DNA of 64,000 nt, taken from the NCBI GenBank assembly GCA_024291935.2, contig JAGTYA010000024.1, positions 5,890,001-5,954,000 on the forward strand, in the 5' to 3' direction. This document shows positions 1 to 10,718 of the stretch, in pieces. Every line of letters starts with the position of its first letter. Within the stretch, counting starts at the first letter, position 1. The notes below the pieces were generated by a model. That model saw only the letters and a program-made list of their open reading frames with translations, was not told the DNA's origin and made no database searches. This DNA is from Okapia johnstoni (lineage: Eukaryota; Chordata; Mammalia; Artiodactyla; Giraffidae). The position numbers and the translations under genes were made by a program.

Positions 1-104
1 ACTTCTCTTTTAATCTAATGTATTTGAATAATGAAAAAAGATACTTATGGAAGGGTTGATGCCAAAGTTTACCTGCCAGGAGAACCTGGGCCCCAGTTCT
101 ATTC

Positions 105-215
105 ATCGTAAACACCCATGCCCATTTAACAGATGAAGAAACTGAGGCCCAGGGAGGCAACACAAGTTGCCCAAGGTATGCACAGCTGCTGAAAGGTAAT
201 GATGGGAATGAGCCT
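105..215 (-). repeat. MIR SINE fragment
   Basis: The stretch carries the antisense MIR core: a 'cagatgaagaaactgaggccc' type block followed by a 'ttgcccaaggt' and 'cacagctg' block. This is the usual decayed mammal-wide interspersed repeat, with no insertion-site duplication left to see. The rest of the first 500 bases holds nothing I recognise. Confidence 0.75.
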
Positions 216-503
216 ATAGTTCTATGCCTCCAAAGATCTTTTACATGTAGAAGGTTCAGGAGAGTGAAGCTGAAGGTGGAGGTGGGGGCAGAGGTCAGTG
301 AGTCATAGGCAATTTGAATTTCTGCTTATTTTCAAAATTTTTATTATTCCATTACATATCTATCTTGGTTTTAATAAAACATATGTCATATTTTCCGTGG
401 AAGGTATCACAGGGTTTTATCTGTTTATTAACATCCTTCTGTCATGGGGCAGATCCACAGGGATCAGCCTGCCCTGGATTGAGAATTACAGAAGTACACT
501 CTC

Positions 504-682
504 TGAAGGACTGATGCTGAGAAGGGAGTGACAGAGGATGAGATGGTTGGATGGCACCATCGACTCAGTGGAATGAATTTGAGCAAACTCTGGGAGATAA
601 TGAAGGACAGGGAAGCCTGGCATGCTGCAGTCCATGGGGTCGCAAAGAATCAGACATGACTGAGCGGCTGAACAACAACAAC
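504..682 (+). mobile_element. BovB LINE 3' end, 5'-truncated
   Basis: The last part of the BovB reverse-transcriptase frame and its 3' tail are readable: 'gatgagatggttggatgg', 'gggagataatgaaggacagg', 'tccatggggtcgcaaag', ending in an AAC-repeat tail. An internal deletion removes part of the region just after the first twenty bases. Non-functional remnant. Confidence 0.88.
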
Positions 683-865
683 ATACCCTGCTGTCGCTGC
701 GCATGGGTGGGGAATGTGCCAGGGGCAGAGGGCAGGGCTGATTGACCTGCGGCCAGAGGCTCAGGAGTATTAGGCTAAGGGGAAGGGGCAGGGCTTGGGT
801 ATCTTATGCCAGCACCAGGGGCAGAAACCTGGGAATTCAACCTGGAAAACTAGTGAACAGTCCTG

Positions 866-965
866 CACTCCAATGCCTCCATTTTACAGATGGGGAAATT
901 GAGGCCCAGGGAGAGAAGGTGACCTGCACAGAGTCATCTAGAGAAGTGGGAGCTGAATCCAGGCC
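866..965 (-). repeat. MIR SINE fragment
   Basis: Antisense MIR core is visible ('tttacagatggggaaattga', 'ggcccagggagagaaggtga'), then 'cagagtcatctagagaagtg', matching the part of MIR that in its sense strand reads as loss of a prior specification and washout of high counts. Old and degraded. Confidence 0.7.
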
Positions 966-1180
966 AGATGGGGTCTCCTCAAACCCACTCCACGGAGTCC
1001 AGAGTATGGGGCCGGCTCCCACATTCCCCAGGCCATACACCAGGGCCTTAGTGGCCTGGCTGGCATTGATGCTGACCAGAGGTAAGTGGATTTGGGCTCT
1101 GTCCTCCAGGAGCTCCCAGGTCAGAGGTGGGAGGGAGGGAAGCAGGCCACCTCCCCAGGCCCTGCTCAGCCACCTCCCAG

Positions 1181-1275
1181 CTGTGTGACCTGGGGCAGCA
1201 GCAGCAGCCTCTCTGAGCCTGGGTCTCATCAGGGTCTCCTCAGCTCTGAAACAGGGACAGTGATGGTTGTATAAG
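1181..1275 (+). repeat. MIR SINE fragment
   Basis: Sense MIR core: 'gtgtgacctggggcag', 'ctctctgagcctgggtctc', 'tctgaaacagggacagtgat'. Lies within a non-coding stretch. Confidence 0.65.
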
Positions 1276-1763
1276 GGAAAGGACCAAGGGGCGTGAGGCA
1301 GGGGGCGCTGACCACAGGCCCAGAGAATGGCCGCTCTACACAAGTTACTGTTATTTCTCTTTATGACGTTGACAGTTCTCATCATGGTCACTGCTGGAGG
1401 CAGATTCAGGCTGAAGGACAGTCTGGACAGGGCTTCAGAGCCAGACAGGGCTAATCTGGTCGGAGTCCGAATGGGTTTTACAGAGGAGTGTCTGAGCCCG
1501 GTCCCATTGGGCAGACATGAAACCTCAGTGCAGAGGGCAGAGGGCCCTGGCAGGAAGGGAAAGCCCTGCTTTGAGCCCAGAAGTGGGTGGTGGGCAAGTG
1601 GGGGTGGGGGGCCACACATCCTGGAAGTGAAGATGCCAGTGTGACCTGATACGGGTCCAGGGCTTGAGACATGCAAACCATGACCTCCTCCATTGCTGAG
1701 AGCAGCCATGAGGCAAGTGTCATGCTGGGGCTCAAGGCAGGTCACCCCAAGATATGCCAAATT

Positions 1764-2510
1764 TCAGTTCAGTTCAGTCGCTCAGTCATGTCCGACTCTT
1801 TGTGACCCCATGAACCGCTGCACGCCAGGCCTCCCTGTCCATTACCAACTCCCGGAGTCCACCTAAACCCATGTCCATGGAGTCGGTGATGCCATCCAAC
1901 CATCTTATCCTCTGTCATCCCCTTCTCCTCCTGCCCTCAATCTTTCTCAGCATCGGGGTCTTTTCAAATGAGTCAGCTCTTCACACCAGGTGGCCAAAGT
2001 ATTGGAGTTTCAGCTTCAACATCAGTCCTTTCAATGAACACCCAGGACTGATCTCCTTTAGGATGGACTGGTTAGATCTCCTTGCAGTCCAAGGGACTCT
2101 CAAGAGTCTTCTCCAACACCACAGTTCAAAAGCATCAATTCTTCGGCATTCTTTATAGTATATAGTATATAGCTTTCTTTATAGTCCAACTCTCACATCC
2201 ATACATGACTACTGGAAAAACCATAGCCTTGACTAGACAGACCTTTGTTGACAAAGTAATGTCTCTGCTTTTTAATATGCTGTCTAGGTTGGTCATAGCT
2301 TTCCTTCCAAGGAGTAAGCGTCTTTTAATTTCATGGCTGCAATCACCATCTTCAGTGATTTTGGAGCCCAGAAAAATAAAGTCAACCACTGTTTCCACTG
2401 TTTCCCCACCTATTTGCCATGAAGTGATGGGACTGGATGCCATGATCTTAGTTTTCTGAATGATGAGCTTTAAGTCAACTTTTTCACTCTCCTCATTAAC
2501 TTTGATCAAA
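1764..2510 (-). mobile_element. BovB LINE 3' part inside LTR copy 1
   Basis: Antisense BovB: the 3' tail 'ttcagttcagttcagtcgct' is on the left, then RT-domain C-terminal sequence back to the region just downstream of the YADD motif. The minus-strand translation still shows 'KIMASSPITSW' and 'FIFLGSKITEDGDCSHE' typical of BovB. A short local expansion (repeated 'tatagtata') at about 2153-2170 breaks it. Flanks 'ccaaat' and 'gcaaat' may be a short target duplication. Confidence 0.93.
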
Positions 2511-2790
2511 GTAGCAAATGCATTAGTTTGAATTAAAGGCCCTTGAGGAATGACCAGTGCCAGGAGAACACTCTGACCCCCCCCTTTGTACCCTGAAGGC
2601 AGAAAATAAATCTCCCACATGACGGATGTACTCCTTGAGCCAGGAGGTAGAGAGACATCCTTGTTACCAGATGTAGGGAATTTGGGGCCAAGGAGTCTAT
2701 GTAAACAAATTCTGCTTCGAGAATTCACTAATTAGTACCAATGCACAAGTTTCCTTGTCTAATCAGTTCTTCACAAATATTAAAATATTG

Positions 2791-2903
2791 TTTCTATGTC
2801 TCAGTTCAGTTCAGTCGCTCAGCCGTGTCCGACTCTGCGACCCCGTGAACCACAGCACGCCAGGCCTCCCTGTCCCTCACCAACTCCCTGAGTTTCTGTG
2901 TCT
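2791..2903 (-). mobile_element. Very short BovB 3' end with target duplication
   Basis: Only the last 91 bases of BovB (2802-2892) are present, antisense, beginning with the TTCAG-repeat 3' end. They are flanked by 'tttctatgtct' (2791-2801) and 'tttctgtgtct' (2893-2903), an 11-base target duplication with one mismatch. This marks a complete, extremely 5'-truncated insertion into LTR copy 1 rather than a leftover of a larger copy. Confidence 0.9.
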
Positions 2904-3081
2904 AAAAGGCATAAAACTGCCTGCTTTGGTAATTTTCTTTGAGTCTCACATTTCTATAAATTCCTGTATGTACAAAATTAAAATATGATTTTTCTCCTGT
3001 GAATCTGTCTCATGTCAGTTTAATGACTAGATCAGCCAGAAGAACCTAGAAGAGTAGAGACAAAAATGTTTTCCCTCCCCA

Positions 3082-4140
3082 AATGTTGGCATAGTCGACT
3101 TAGAGCCTGGGACCTCTGATAAGTGCAGGCAGAAGGTAGGAATTCTTACTGCCTCAGCCTCCTGGACCTCTGCCTACAGCATCTATTGTGAGCAAGATTG
3201 GTAAGAGGCCTTTTCTTTATAAAAATTATGATTATCCGAAGAAAATATTTGTGGAACTATTTCCTTGAGACATAGCAACTCTGGTCAAAACTGGGAACAA
3301 GAGCTCCCGATTTTCATTGATCTTTTTCTTCCCAGAGATGGTTACTGTTTTTCTTTGTCTCTGTTGTGTCATTTGTCATCAAGAGGAAAAACCACAGAGC
3401 AAAACACAGGCAGAGACCCTACAAGCTACTCACAGACTGGTAAGCTCACAGTTCTCATCAGCCTGGAGTTTGTTTAGGCAAACTTTTCTGTTTGTCTAAA
3501 ACAATTCCCATGTAAAAACTGGATGATGTTTTTCCTTCCTTCTTGTTTCATTTTCTGAGAGCTTGCTTTGTGGCCAATCAGAACATTCTCTCTGGTCTCT
3601 GCCATCCAAATAGGCTGAGATTTCAAGACAGAATGTCTAGCTGTGCAGCTCTCAGGGGAGCTTGTCTTGAGGGGTCCCAGTCCATAAGGAGACCTTGACA
3701 TCTCAATTTTCATTACTTTGTTAGTGCTGGAAAAATCCCATTCCAGCAGCACTCACTTGGTGTCACAGACTAGCACATTTATAACTGGAGGTGTCTCATG
3801 CTCCCATGAGAGACAGAAAACAACATTTTCGCTACACCATCCTCACCACCTGTGCAATGAAGGCCTTTGCTTTCTTCGACTATCTTTGAAAATGAACTTT
3901 CTGGATCTAGTGAGGGTTGTACTTTCTTATGGGAAACCCCTTGCATCCTTGTTTACCTATAAAGGCTTATCAGTTTGAGTTGCTAATAAGATTCTACTTG
4001 TTGGTAGCCAGACAATGGATGCTTTAAATTGAAAATCTAAATTAAAAAAAAATTCTTTAGACAATTGTCTTATTGGTATCTATGGAAAGACTAAATTTAA
4101 AAGTATAATGACAAAACCAAAAATATATAATGGCTAGACT
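3082..4140. other. Unrecognised AT-leaning stretch after LTR copy 1
   Basis: No repeat family or coding domain that I know is visible. Its place directly downstream of a same-strand LTR would suit decayed retroviral internal sequence, but I see no primer-binding site, gag, pol or env motif, so this is only a possibility. Confidence 0.4.
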
Positions 4141-5235
4141 TTGTTGTTGTTGGTCAGACACTAAGTCATGTCCAACTCTTAGTGACCCCATGGACTGTAG
4201 CATGCCAAGCTTCCCTGTCTTTCACTGTTTCCAATAGTTTGTTCAAACTCAAGTCCATTGAGTCAGTGATGCCATCCAACCATCTATCCTCTGTCACCAC
4301 CTTCTCCTCCTGCCCTCAATCTTTCCCAGCAACAGAGTCTTTTCCAATGAATTGACTCTTCACAGCAGATAGCCAAGTATTGGAGCTTCAGCTTTAGCAT
4401 CAGTCCTTCTAAAGGATATTCAGAGTTGATTTCCTTTAGGATTGACTGGTTCTACCTTCTTGCAGTCAAACTGCAAGGGACTCTCAAGAGTTTTCTCCAA
4501 CACCACAATTTGAAAACATCAGTTCTTTACAGCTCAGCCTTCTTTAAGATCCAACTCTTACATCTGGAAAAACCATAGCTTTGACTATATGGACCTTTGT
4601 TGGCAAGCTGATGTTTCTGCTTTTTAATACACTATCTAGGTTTGTCATAGCTTTCCTTCCAAGGAGCAAGCATCTTTTAGTTTCATGGCTGCTGTCATTG
4701 TCCACAGTGATTTTGAAGCCCAAGAGAATAAAATCTATCATTGTTTCCACTTTTTCCCCTTCTATTTGCCATGAAGTGATGGGACAAGTGTCATGATCTT
4801 AGTTTTTTGAATGTTCAGTTTTAAGCCAGCATTTTCACTCTCCTCTTTCATCAAGAGGCTCTTTAGTTTCTCTTTACTTTCTGCCATTAGGGTGGTTGTC
4901 ATCTGTGTATCTGAGATTGTTGATATTTCTCCTGATAATCTTGTTCCAGTTTGTGACTCATCCAGCCCAGCATTTCACATGATGTACTCTGCATAGAAGC
5001 TAAATCAATAGGGCGACAATATACAGCCTTGACCTACTCCTTTCCCAATTTTGAACTAGTCTGTTGTTCCATGTCTGGTTCTAACTCTTGCCTCTTGACT
5101 TGCATATGGGTTTCTCAGGAGTCAGGTTAGTGGAATGAAAACACCTTTTCCAGTCCTGTGGCCACTGCTGAGTTTTCCAAATTTGCTAGCATATTGAGTG
5201 CAGCACTTTAACAGCATCAGTTTTTAGGATTTTAG
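4141..5235 (-). mobile_element. Old BovB LINE, about 1.1 kb of the 3' half
   Basis: Antisense BovB from a GTT-repeat 3' tail through the 'gatgccatccaaccat' region, the target of the RT C-terminal part, and on into RT proper ('ggcgacaatatacagccttg', 'ttccatgtctggttctaac', 'gagtgcagcactttaac'). It reaches further 5' than most other copies in the window. Many stops and small deletions make it one of the older copies. Confidence 0.92.
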
Positions 5236-6344
5236 GGACTCCCTAACAAGATGAAAGAATAGGAATCAAACTTAGAGCAAAATTTAAGTCCACATCCAAC
5301 ATTAATTCACCTTCTTAAAATCCAGCTGCATGTCCTCAACAAATTCCCATAACTCCCAAAACTCCACCTTCCCCAGAAAACCCCTTAAACACCCAGATGT
5401 TTAACTTCCTTTTCCCTACAAGATTTATAAAGAGCACTCGAGCCTAATATCCAGGCCTAGAGTATACAGGTTACTCATGTAAATATTAAAATCCAGGGGA
5501 AAAAATTTAATAGAAGCATCCAGGCTGAGAGTAAGTCTTGCTTTGCTGTCAGACTTTGCCAGCTTCAGGTCTTCTTATGCAATGTCCTTTGCAGATATAA
5601 TCCCAGAACCCCACCCCAAAAAATCTATGTTTTCAGGGTCACAGAATTTAGAAATCCTTTTAGTTCCATCTTAGTTGGAAATTTTCTCTCTGATATAAAA
5701 GGGAAAATTCAAAATAATGTGATGGAGTGGACAAACCAACTTATAAGTATTATAATGGAAATGGCTACCCAATTATTTGAAGATAGCTTGAAGGAATGGA
5801 AATGAAAAAGAGTTAAAATCAATAATTCTTAATCTACAACTTGACTCTAGAAAAATAAATGTGTAACTCTGAAAACAACTCAAAATCCACTCAGATCTTT
5901 TCTTATTTGCCTTCAGAAACTTGCAGATATTTGAAAATTCAGGACATTGAAATACAATCATCCTGCACTTAAGAAATGAAAAGGAAAATTTTAATAATTA
6001 TTTTAGGCTTCTAATAATAGACAAATATACCTCAAAACTCCTAGAGGAAAAACACTTGCATTCTTTCTCTGTCCCTTGAAGTTATACATCTTATCTTATC
6101 TTTGAAATATAAACAGAGCCCACAGTTGCCTGAGACTAAGGGGAAGGAAAATAAAAGAGAAAGAAATCTTTTTAAAATATAAACTGCAAAAAAGCTCTCT
6201 TGCCAGACTCTAGACCACAGTCTCCTTAAGATTACTTCAGAGACAAATACAATTCTTAAGTTGTCTCCACAAATAGTAAAAGCCTTTAGCCATCTGAGCA
6301 AGTAAATTTAATTTATTCCAACTTGTTGACTGAAAAATAAGGGA
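5236..6344. other. AT-rich stretch with no recognised feature
   Basis: Read on both strands; short open frames only, none with a familiar domain. Composition is AT-rich with scattered A runs. It may be a very old transposon, but I cannot name one. Confidence 0.5.
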
Positions 6345-6543
6345 AAATGCACAACCTAAGAGTTGAGAGTTATGTTTTATTTGGCCAACAAAACTGAGGA
6401 CTTAAGCCCAGGACACAGCATCTCAGATAAATTCGAGGAACTGCTCCAAAGAGGCAAGGGTGGAGCCAAGATATATAGGAACTTTTCCAACAAAGACTAG
6501 GGTAGTTGGAATATCACAAGATTACTGCTAATTAAAGAAAACT

Positions 6544-6740
6544 AGATATCTCAGAGGAAGAAGACCAGATACGGACAGAGGATGAAATTGTTGGATAGCA
6601 TCACCGACTCAATGGACATGGGCTTGAGCAAACTCTGGGAGATGGTGAAGGACAGGGAAGCCTGGCGTGCTACAGTCCATGGGGTCACAAAGCCTTGGAC
6701 ACAACTTAGCAACTGAACAACAGCAACACAAGATATCGCA
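6544..6740 (+). mobile_element. BovB 3' end with target duplication
   Basis: BovB 3' end (about 6555-6729): 'gatgaaattgttggatagc', 'ggagatggtgaaggacagg', 'tccatggggtcacaaag', ending in CAACAG repeats. Flanking 'agatatctca' (6544-6553) and 'agatatcgca' (6731-6740) look like a 10-base target duplication. Inserted in the LTR-like repeat around it. Confidence 0.87.
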
Positions 6741-6937
6741 AGGGATTTAACAATTTTGTATGTATGGAAAGTCTGGGCTCATTGAAATCTTTCCTTTGAT
6801 GTACACCTCACCTATCTGGGGCCAGTATCCTGTATCTCATCCTGAATCCCCTCAGAGGGCATATGGCAGGGGCAGGGGGTGGCTGCAGTGGCTGACTGCT
6901 AGATGGCAGGCAAATCCTACATCCATGAGGCAACTGT

Positions 6938-7183
6938 AATGTAATACTTTGGGCTTCCCTCATAGCTTAGTTGGTAAATCTTCTGCCTGCAATGCAGGAG
7001 ACCTGGGGTCAATTCCTTGGTTGGGAAGATCCCCTGGAGAAGGAAATGGCAACCCACTCCAGTATTCTTGCCTGGAGAATCCCATGGACTGAGGAGCCTG
7101 GCAGGCATAGTCCATGGGATCACAAGAGTCGGACACGACTTAGTGACTAAGTCACTTGTGTGTACAACACAATGTAATACTCT
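6938..7183 (+). mobile_element. Bov-tA SINE with target duplication
   Basis: Near full-length tRNA-Glu-derived ruminant SINE (6951-7170): head 'gggcttccctcatagctta', pol III B-box-like 'gggtcaattcc', body 'aaatggcaacccactccag', tail 'gtcggacacgactta'. It is flanked by 'aatgtaatacttt' (6938-6950) and 'aatgtaatactct' (7171-7183), one mismatch. Not a tRNA gene: only the head is tRNA-like. Confidence 0.95.
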
Positions 7184-7598
7184 GATGGCTGCAATATCCT
7201 TTGTTTACTGATATCACAGGTTGCATTTTTAGTGCACAAGCCATTACTTATACACTAAGAATGGGTGCGTTTTAAATTGTTTTACAACAGAAGCTATAAG
7301 ATCTCTGTAGGTTTGTATGTTATAAACATGGTATTTTCCACCCCTAGATGGTATTGCCAAAATTAATTTGTAAAAGAGCTCTATTTAACCAACTTAAAAA
7401 TAAACACTCATATAAATTTAGTATTTCTAAACTCTCATAAATATAGAAACTAACACAAATGCTTTCAAGTTCATGTGATCTGAGAAAAACCTTTGGTAAA
7501 TAAAAACTAAACGTGTTGTAAATGTGTTGATTGAATTAATACAGACATGTTTTTAGAGTTATCAGCATTAAATATAGAACTTTTATTCTGCCTAGGTT

Positions 7599-8360
7599 TC
7601 ATCAGAAGATGATTTGAATGCTGAGCAACTTCCACAAAACAACTTCTGAACGCTGGCAGAGGACACCAGGCACCCAGAAAGGCAGCCCATTCTTCTCAGA
7701 AGGAGATAGGACAAAATAGAAAAGATGAAAAGGGAGACAAAAGAGTTAGGGACGGAGACTTGTCCTGGGGAGGGAGTCGTGAAGGAGGAGAAGTTTCCGC
7801 ACAGTGGAAAACTCTTTCACAGACGGGTCTGTGGGGAGTTTTGGAATCTCAGAAGGCAATATAACCAGGAGAGAAAAAAAAAATCCACAGAATACATGCC
7901 AAACAGCAACTGTAGAGAAGAGAACTTTCTCACGAAAGGCTCTAACCTAACTACCTAACGCACAGCCTGGCCTGCTCACAGAACAAAAGATTGAGCAAAT
8001 ACCAAAGGAGAACTAGCCACTTTGAACCAGCTCCTCCCCACCCAGAGACAGAGAGACAGACTTGCCACAGCCAGATCAGGAAGGCAAGGGGCTGCTGCAT
8101 CTTCCACCAAACTGTGAGCAGGCTTACCACGTCTTCCTGAGATCCTGGACGGTTGACATCCACCAGGAGTGTCACAGCTTGAGATCAGCTCCCCAGAGGA
8201 GACACAATGCTCTCGTGGCGCACCCAGGAAACCAAGCCACGGGGACCAGGGAGGCGATTAAGATGCACAGCCTATGCGGGATAGTGCACGCACCAAGCAC
8301 CTGGTTGCCTGAGCTACTCAGACCTGGGAAGGGCACAAAACGCATGCCCAACCCACAGAG
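7599..8360 (+). mobile_element. L1-BT-like 5' untranslated fragment
   Basis: The text 'ttccacaaaacaacttctga', 'ggcagaggacaccaggcac', 'gacaaaagagttagggacgg', 'gggagttttggaatctcag' matches my recollection of the 5' untranslated region of a ruminant L1. It lacks the extreme 5' end and runs without a visible gap into BovB 5' sequence at roughly 8.36 kb. Small open frames here are not coding. Confidence 0.65.
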
Positions 8361-9139
8361 ACTGAGCCAGAACTGTGTCTGAGTGTCTTCTGTGGAGGTA
8401 CAGGGTCAGCAGTGGCCTGCCACAGGAGCAGCCGCTTTGGGTGCAGCAGACCTGGGTATGGCATAAGCCCTCTTAGAGGAGGTCACCATTAACCCCATCA
8501 TAGAGCCATGAGAACTTACACAAGACTGGGGAAACAGACTCTTGGAGGGCACAAACAAAACCTTGTGCTCACCAGAACCCAGGAGAAAGGAGCAGTGACC
8601 CCACAAGAGACTGACCCAGACTTACCCGTGAGTGTCCTGGAGTCTCTGGCGGAGGCGTGGGTCGGCAGTGGCCTGCTGCTGCAGGGTCGGGAGCACTGAG
8701 TGCAGCAATGCATGCATGGGACTTTTTGAAGGAAGTCGCCATTATCTTCATCACCTCCACCATAGTTTGGCCTCAGGTCAAGCAACAGGGAGCAACACAG
8801 CCCTGCCCATCAACAGAAAATTGGATTAAAGATTTACTGAACATGGCCCTGCCCATCAGAACAAGACCCAGTTTCCCCCTCAGTCAGTCTCTCCCATCAG
8901 GAAGCTTCCATAAGCCTCTTATCCTTCTCCATCAGAGGGCAGACAGAATGAAAACCACAATCACAGACTAACCAAACTAATCACATAGACCACAGCCTTG
9001 TCTAGCTCAATGAAACTATGAGCCATGCCTTGTAGGCCCACCCAAAATGGACAGGTCATGGCAGAGAGTTCTGACAAAACATAGCCCACTGGAGAAAGGA
9101 ATGGCAAACCATTTCAGTATTCTTGGCTTGAGAACCCCA
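8360..9139 (+). mobile_element. BovB LINE 5' region, 3'-cut
   Basis: This is the non-coding front of BovB: 'ggtcagcagtggcctgccac', 'gggcacaaacaaaaccttgt', 'gattaaagatttactgaaca', 'gcagagagttctgacaaaac', 'ggaatggcaaaccatttcag'. It stops at 'gagaaccccatg', just before where the endonuclease domain would begin, and a Bov-A2 SINE follows directly. It is the only 5' BovB piece in the window. Confidence 0.8.
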
Positions 9140-9412
9140 TGCTGCTGCTGCTGCTGCTGCTAAGTCGCTTCAGTCATGTCCGACTCTGTGCGACCCCATA
9201 GACGGCAGCCCACCAGGCTCCCCCGTCCGTGAGATTCTCCAGGCAAGATCACTGGAGTGGGTTGCCATTTCCTTCTCCAGTGCATGAAAGGGAAAAGTGA
9301 AAGTGAAGTTGCTCAGTCATGTCCGACTCTCAGCGACCCCATGGACTGCAGCCTACAAGGCTCCTCCGTCCATGGGAATTTCCAGGCAAGAGTACTGGAG
9401 TGGGGTACCATT
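9140..9412 (-). mobile_element. Bov-A2 SINE (dimeric)
   Basis: Antisense dimer: first unit begins with the characteristic TGC-repeat head 'tgctgctgctgctaagtcgc', the second follows the linker 'gtgcatgaaagggaaaagtg' with another 'ctcagtcatgtccgactct'. Ends in 'ggtaccattgcctgctc'. The CTG/TGC run is part of the SINE, not an independent trinucleotide expansion. Confidence 0.9.
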
Positions 9413-9542
9413 GCCTGCTCTGCTACCTAGGTCTACTTAAAGTCAAATAAGTTTATGTTATCTGTTACAAAATTTGTCATCAGGAAAAATATTTTGGAAT
9501 GATGGATGACTTTGTCTAATGTCTCATGAAGTTTTCATGAGT

Positions 9543-9782
9543 AGTCTAAACATAAAGTGAAAAGTGAAAGTGAAGTCGCTCAGTCGTGTCCGACTCTTTG
9601 CGACACCATGGACTGTAGCCTACCAGGTTCCTCCGTCCATTGGGTTTTCCAGGCAAGAATACTGGAGTTGGTTGCCATTTCCTTCTCCAGGAGATCTTCC
9701 CAACCCAGGGATTGAACCCGGGTCTCCCGCATTGTAGGCAGACGCTTTACCATCTAAGCCACCAGGGAAGTCTAAACATAAA
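9543..9782 (-). mobile_element. Bov-tA SINE with exact 14-base target duplication
   Basis: Antisense Bov-tA (about 9557-9768) from 'gtgaaaagtgaaagtgaagt' to 'gccaccaggga'. Both sides carry 'agtctaaacataaa' (9543-9556 and 9769-9782), exact, so the insertion is complete and fairly young. Confidence 0.96.
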
Positions 9783-10718
9783 TGCTAGGAGCAAATGATA
9801 TATATATAAAGATAAATGGGATAAGTGTTTATAGTTGAACTTTTTAAAATAATTGCGTGCTATGGTATGTATATGTCTTCCAAAATCTTTTTGGTAACTT
9901 GAAACTTCGAAGCTTTGTTTAATTTAATGATAGGAATTTATTGACTGTCTTGATCTTTTCCCAATAAGATAAAATACTGAAATATTGATTGCTAAACGAG
10001 TCTACGTTTACCTACTTTTGATGCCTTATAACAGAAACTATAGACATTTTAAACATTAAAATGTTTTATTAAATGTTTTAAACATTAAAATGTTTTATTA
10101 AATGTTTATTAAACATTAATAAACATGTTTTGTGCCACATTTGAAAAAATGTGCTATGAGGAAATGTATGTTTCTAGAAATTATTTAATGTATTTATAAA
10201 TTTGCCAGTCTAAAAAATGCCAGTGTAACAGTTTGCAATTGCTTGCTGCTGTGTGGTCGCACAGAAAAATCACTGGAGGTATTCCAGCTATGAACCAGGA
10301 GAATCTATCAGATTGCCACCACCTACCCGCACTCCATCTAAAGATGCTTCAAGTCTAACATCTAGAAGTCTTCTTGATTGGCTACCTTCTGAATTCAACA
10401 ACTGGCTTATAATTTGCTCCAATAATTAACAATTGTTCTTCTTTATTTCCATAGCAGTGGCTCTTATTAAACACCTCATCTCTTGTGCAAAATAGCATCA
10501 GCCTAACTTTGGGAGCCCACTTGCATCACCACCTCCTGAAATGAGTTTAACTAAACTGACCAGTTCTCAGGACTAAATAACTGGTTCAGTGAGATACGGA
10601 ACAAACTACCACTCAGCTACTAACCCAGTTCTTCTCTCCACTGCTGCCAGGTACTAACCCAGTTCTTCTCTCCACTGTTAACATGCAAAACTTCCAGAGA
10701 CGTTTCAGAAGGGACATC
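9783..10718. other. AT-rich unique stretch with two small tandem duplications
   Basis: No gene or known repeat recognised. Two local duplications are visible: a 29-base period A/T unit repeated twice (10047-10107) and a 26-base exact copy pair at 10618-10643 and 10652-10677. A 'gatatatatataaag' run sits at about 9800. Confidence 0.6.

Larger units (their letters stand above)
683..1722. other. Unique intergenic stretch with MIR pieces
   Basis: Apart from two MIR fragments (866-965 antisense, 1181-1275 sense) I recognise nothing here. A 307-codon open frame runs antisense across 837-1760, but it reads through both MIRs, has low-complexity composition and shows no known domain, so I do not call a gene. 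Confidence 0.6.
1723..3081 (+). mobile_element. Ruminant ERV LTR copy 1, split by two BovB insertions
   Basis: With the two nested BovB pieces removed, this block lines up base for base in order with the block at 10719-11211: shared starts 'tgctgg.gctcaaggcagg', shared 'tttgaattaaag.ccttgagg', 'gagaacactctgacc', 'aataaatctcc', 'tgtaaac', 'tctcacatttctata', 'ttctcctgtgaatctgtctc' and a pyrimidine end 'tttcccctcccc'-like. Length (about 500 bp without insertions), TG start and the repeated A/T-rich polyadenylation-type region suggest a solo or proviral LTR of an old endogenous retrovirus (BTLTR1-like by memory). No viral gene is recognisable beside it. Other dispersed repeats are possible. Confidence 0.6.
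6345..7260. mobile_element. Dispersed LTR-like repeat, cut by BovB and a SINE
   Basis: The pieces 6345-6553, 6741-6937 and 7184-about 7260 read as one element: 'gagagttatgttttatttgg', 'actgaggacttaagccc', 'gatatataggaac', 'gtctgggctcattgaaat', 'ggggccagtatcctgt'. I recall this pattern as a mammalian LTR-type repeat present in many copies; 'ttttatttgg' would be an antisense AATAAA, suggesting minus orientation. Family name uncertain. Confidence 0.5.

Noticed and set aside
837..1760. 307-codon antisense open frame
   Set aside because: It crosses two MIR fragments and the edge of an LTR, is rich in S/L/P/G without any domain, and has no neighbouring exon-like sequence; best explained by chance in GC-rich DNA.
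2153..2728. 191-codon minus-strand frame across LTR and BovB
   Set aside because: The frame merely joins the antisense of an LTR to a BovB RT fragment; the similar minus-strand translation at 10738-10950 reflects shared LTR DNA, not a conserved protein.
6951..7170. tRNA gene
   Set aside because: The tRNA-like part belongs to Bov-tA SINEs; no cloverleaf or anticodon arm can be formed over a full tRNA length.
9140..9165. CTG/TGC repeat as trinucleotide-expansion locus
   Set aside because: It is the normal head of Bov-A2; the same run appears in the Bov-A2 at about 57667.
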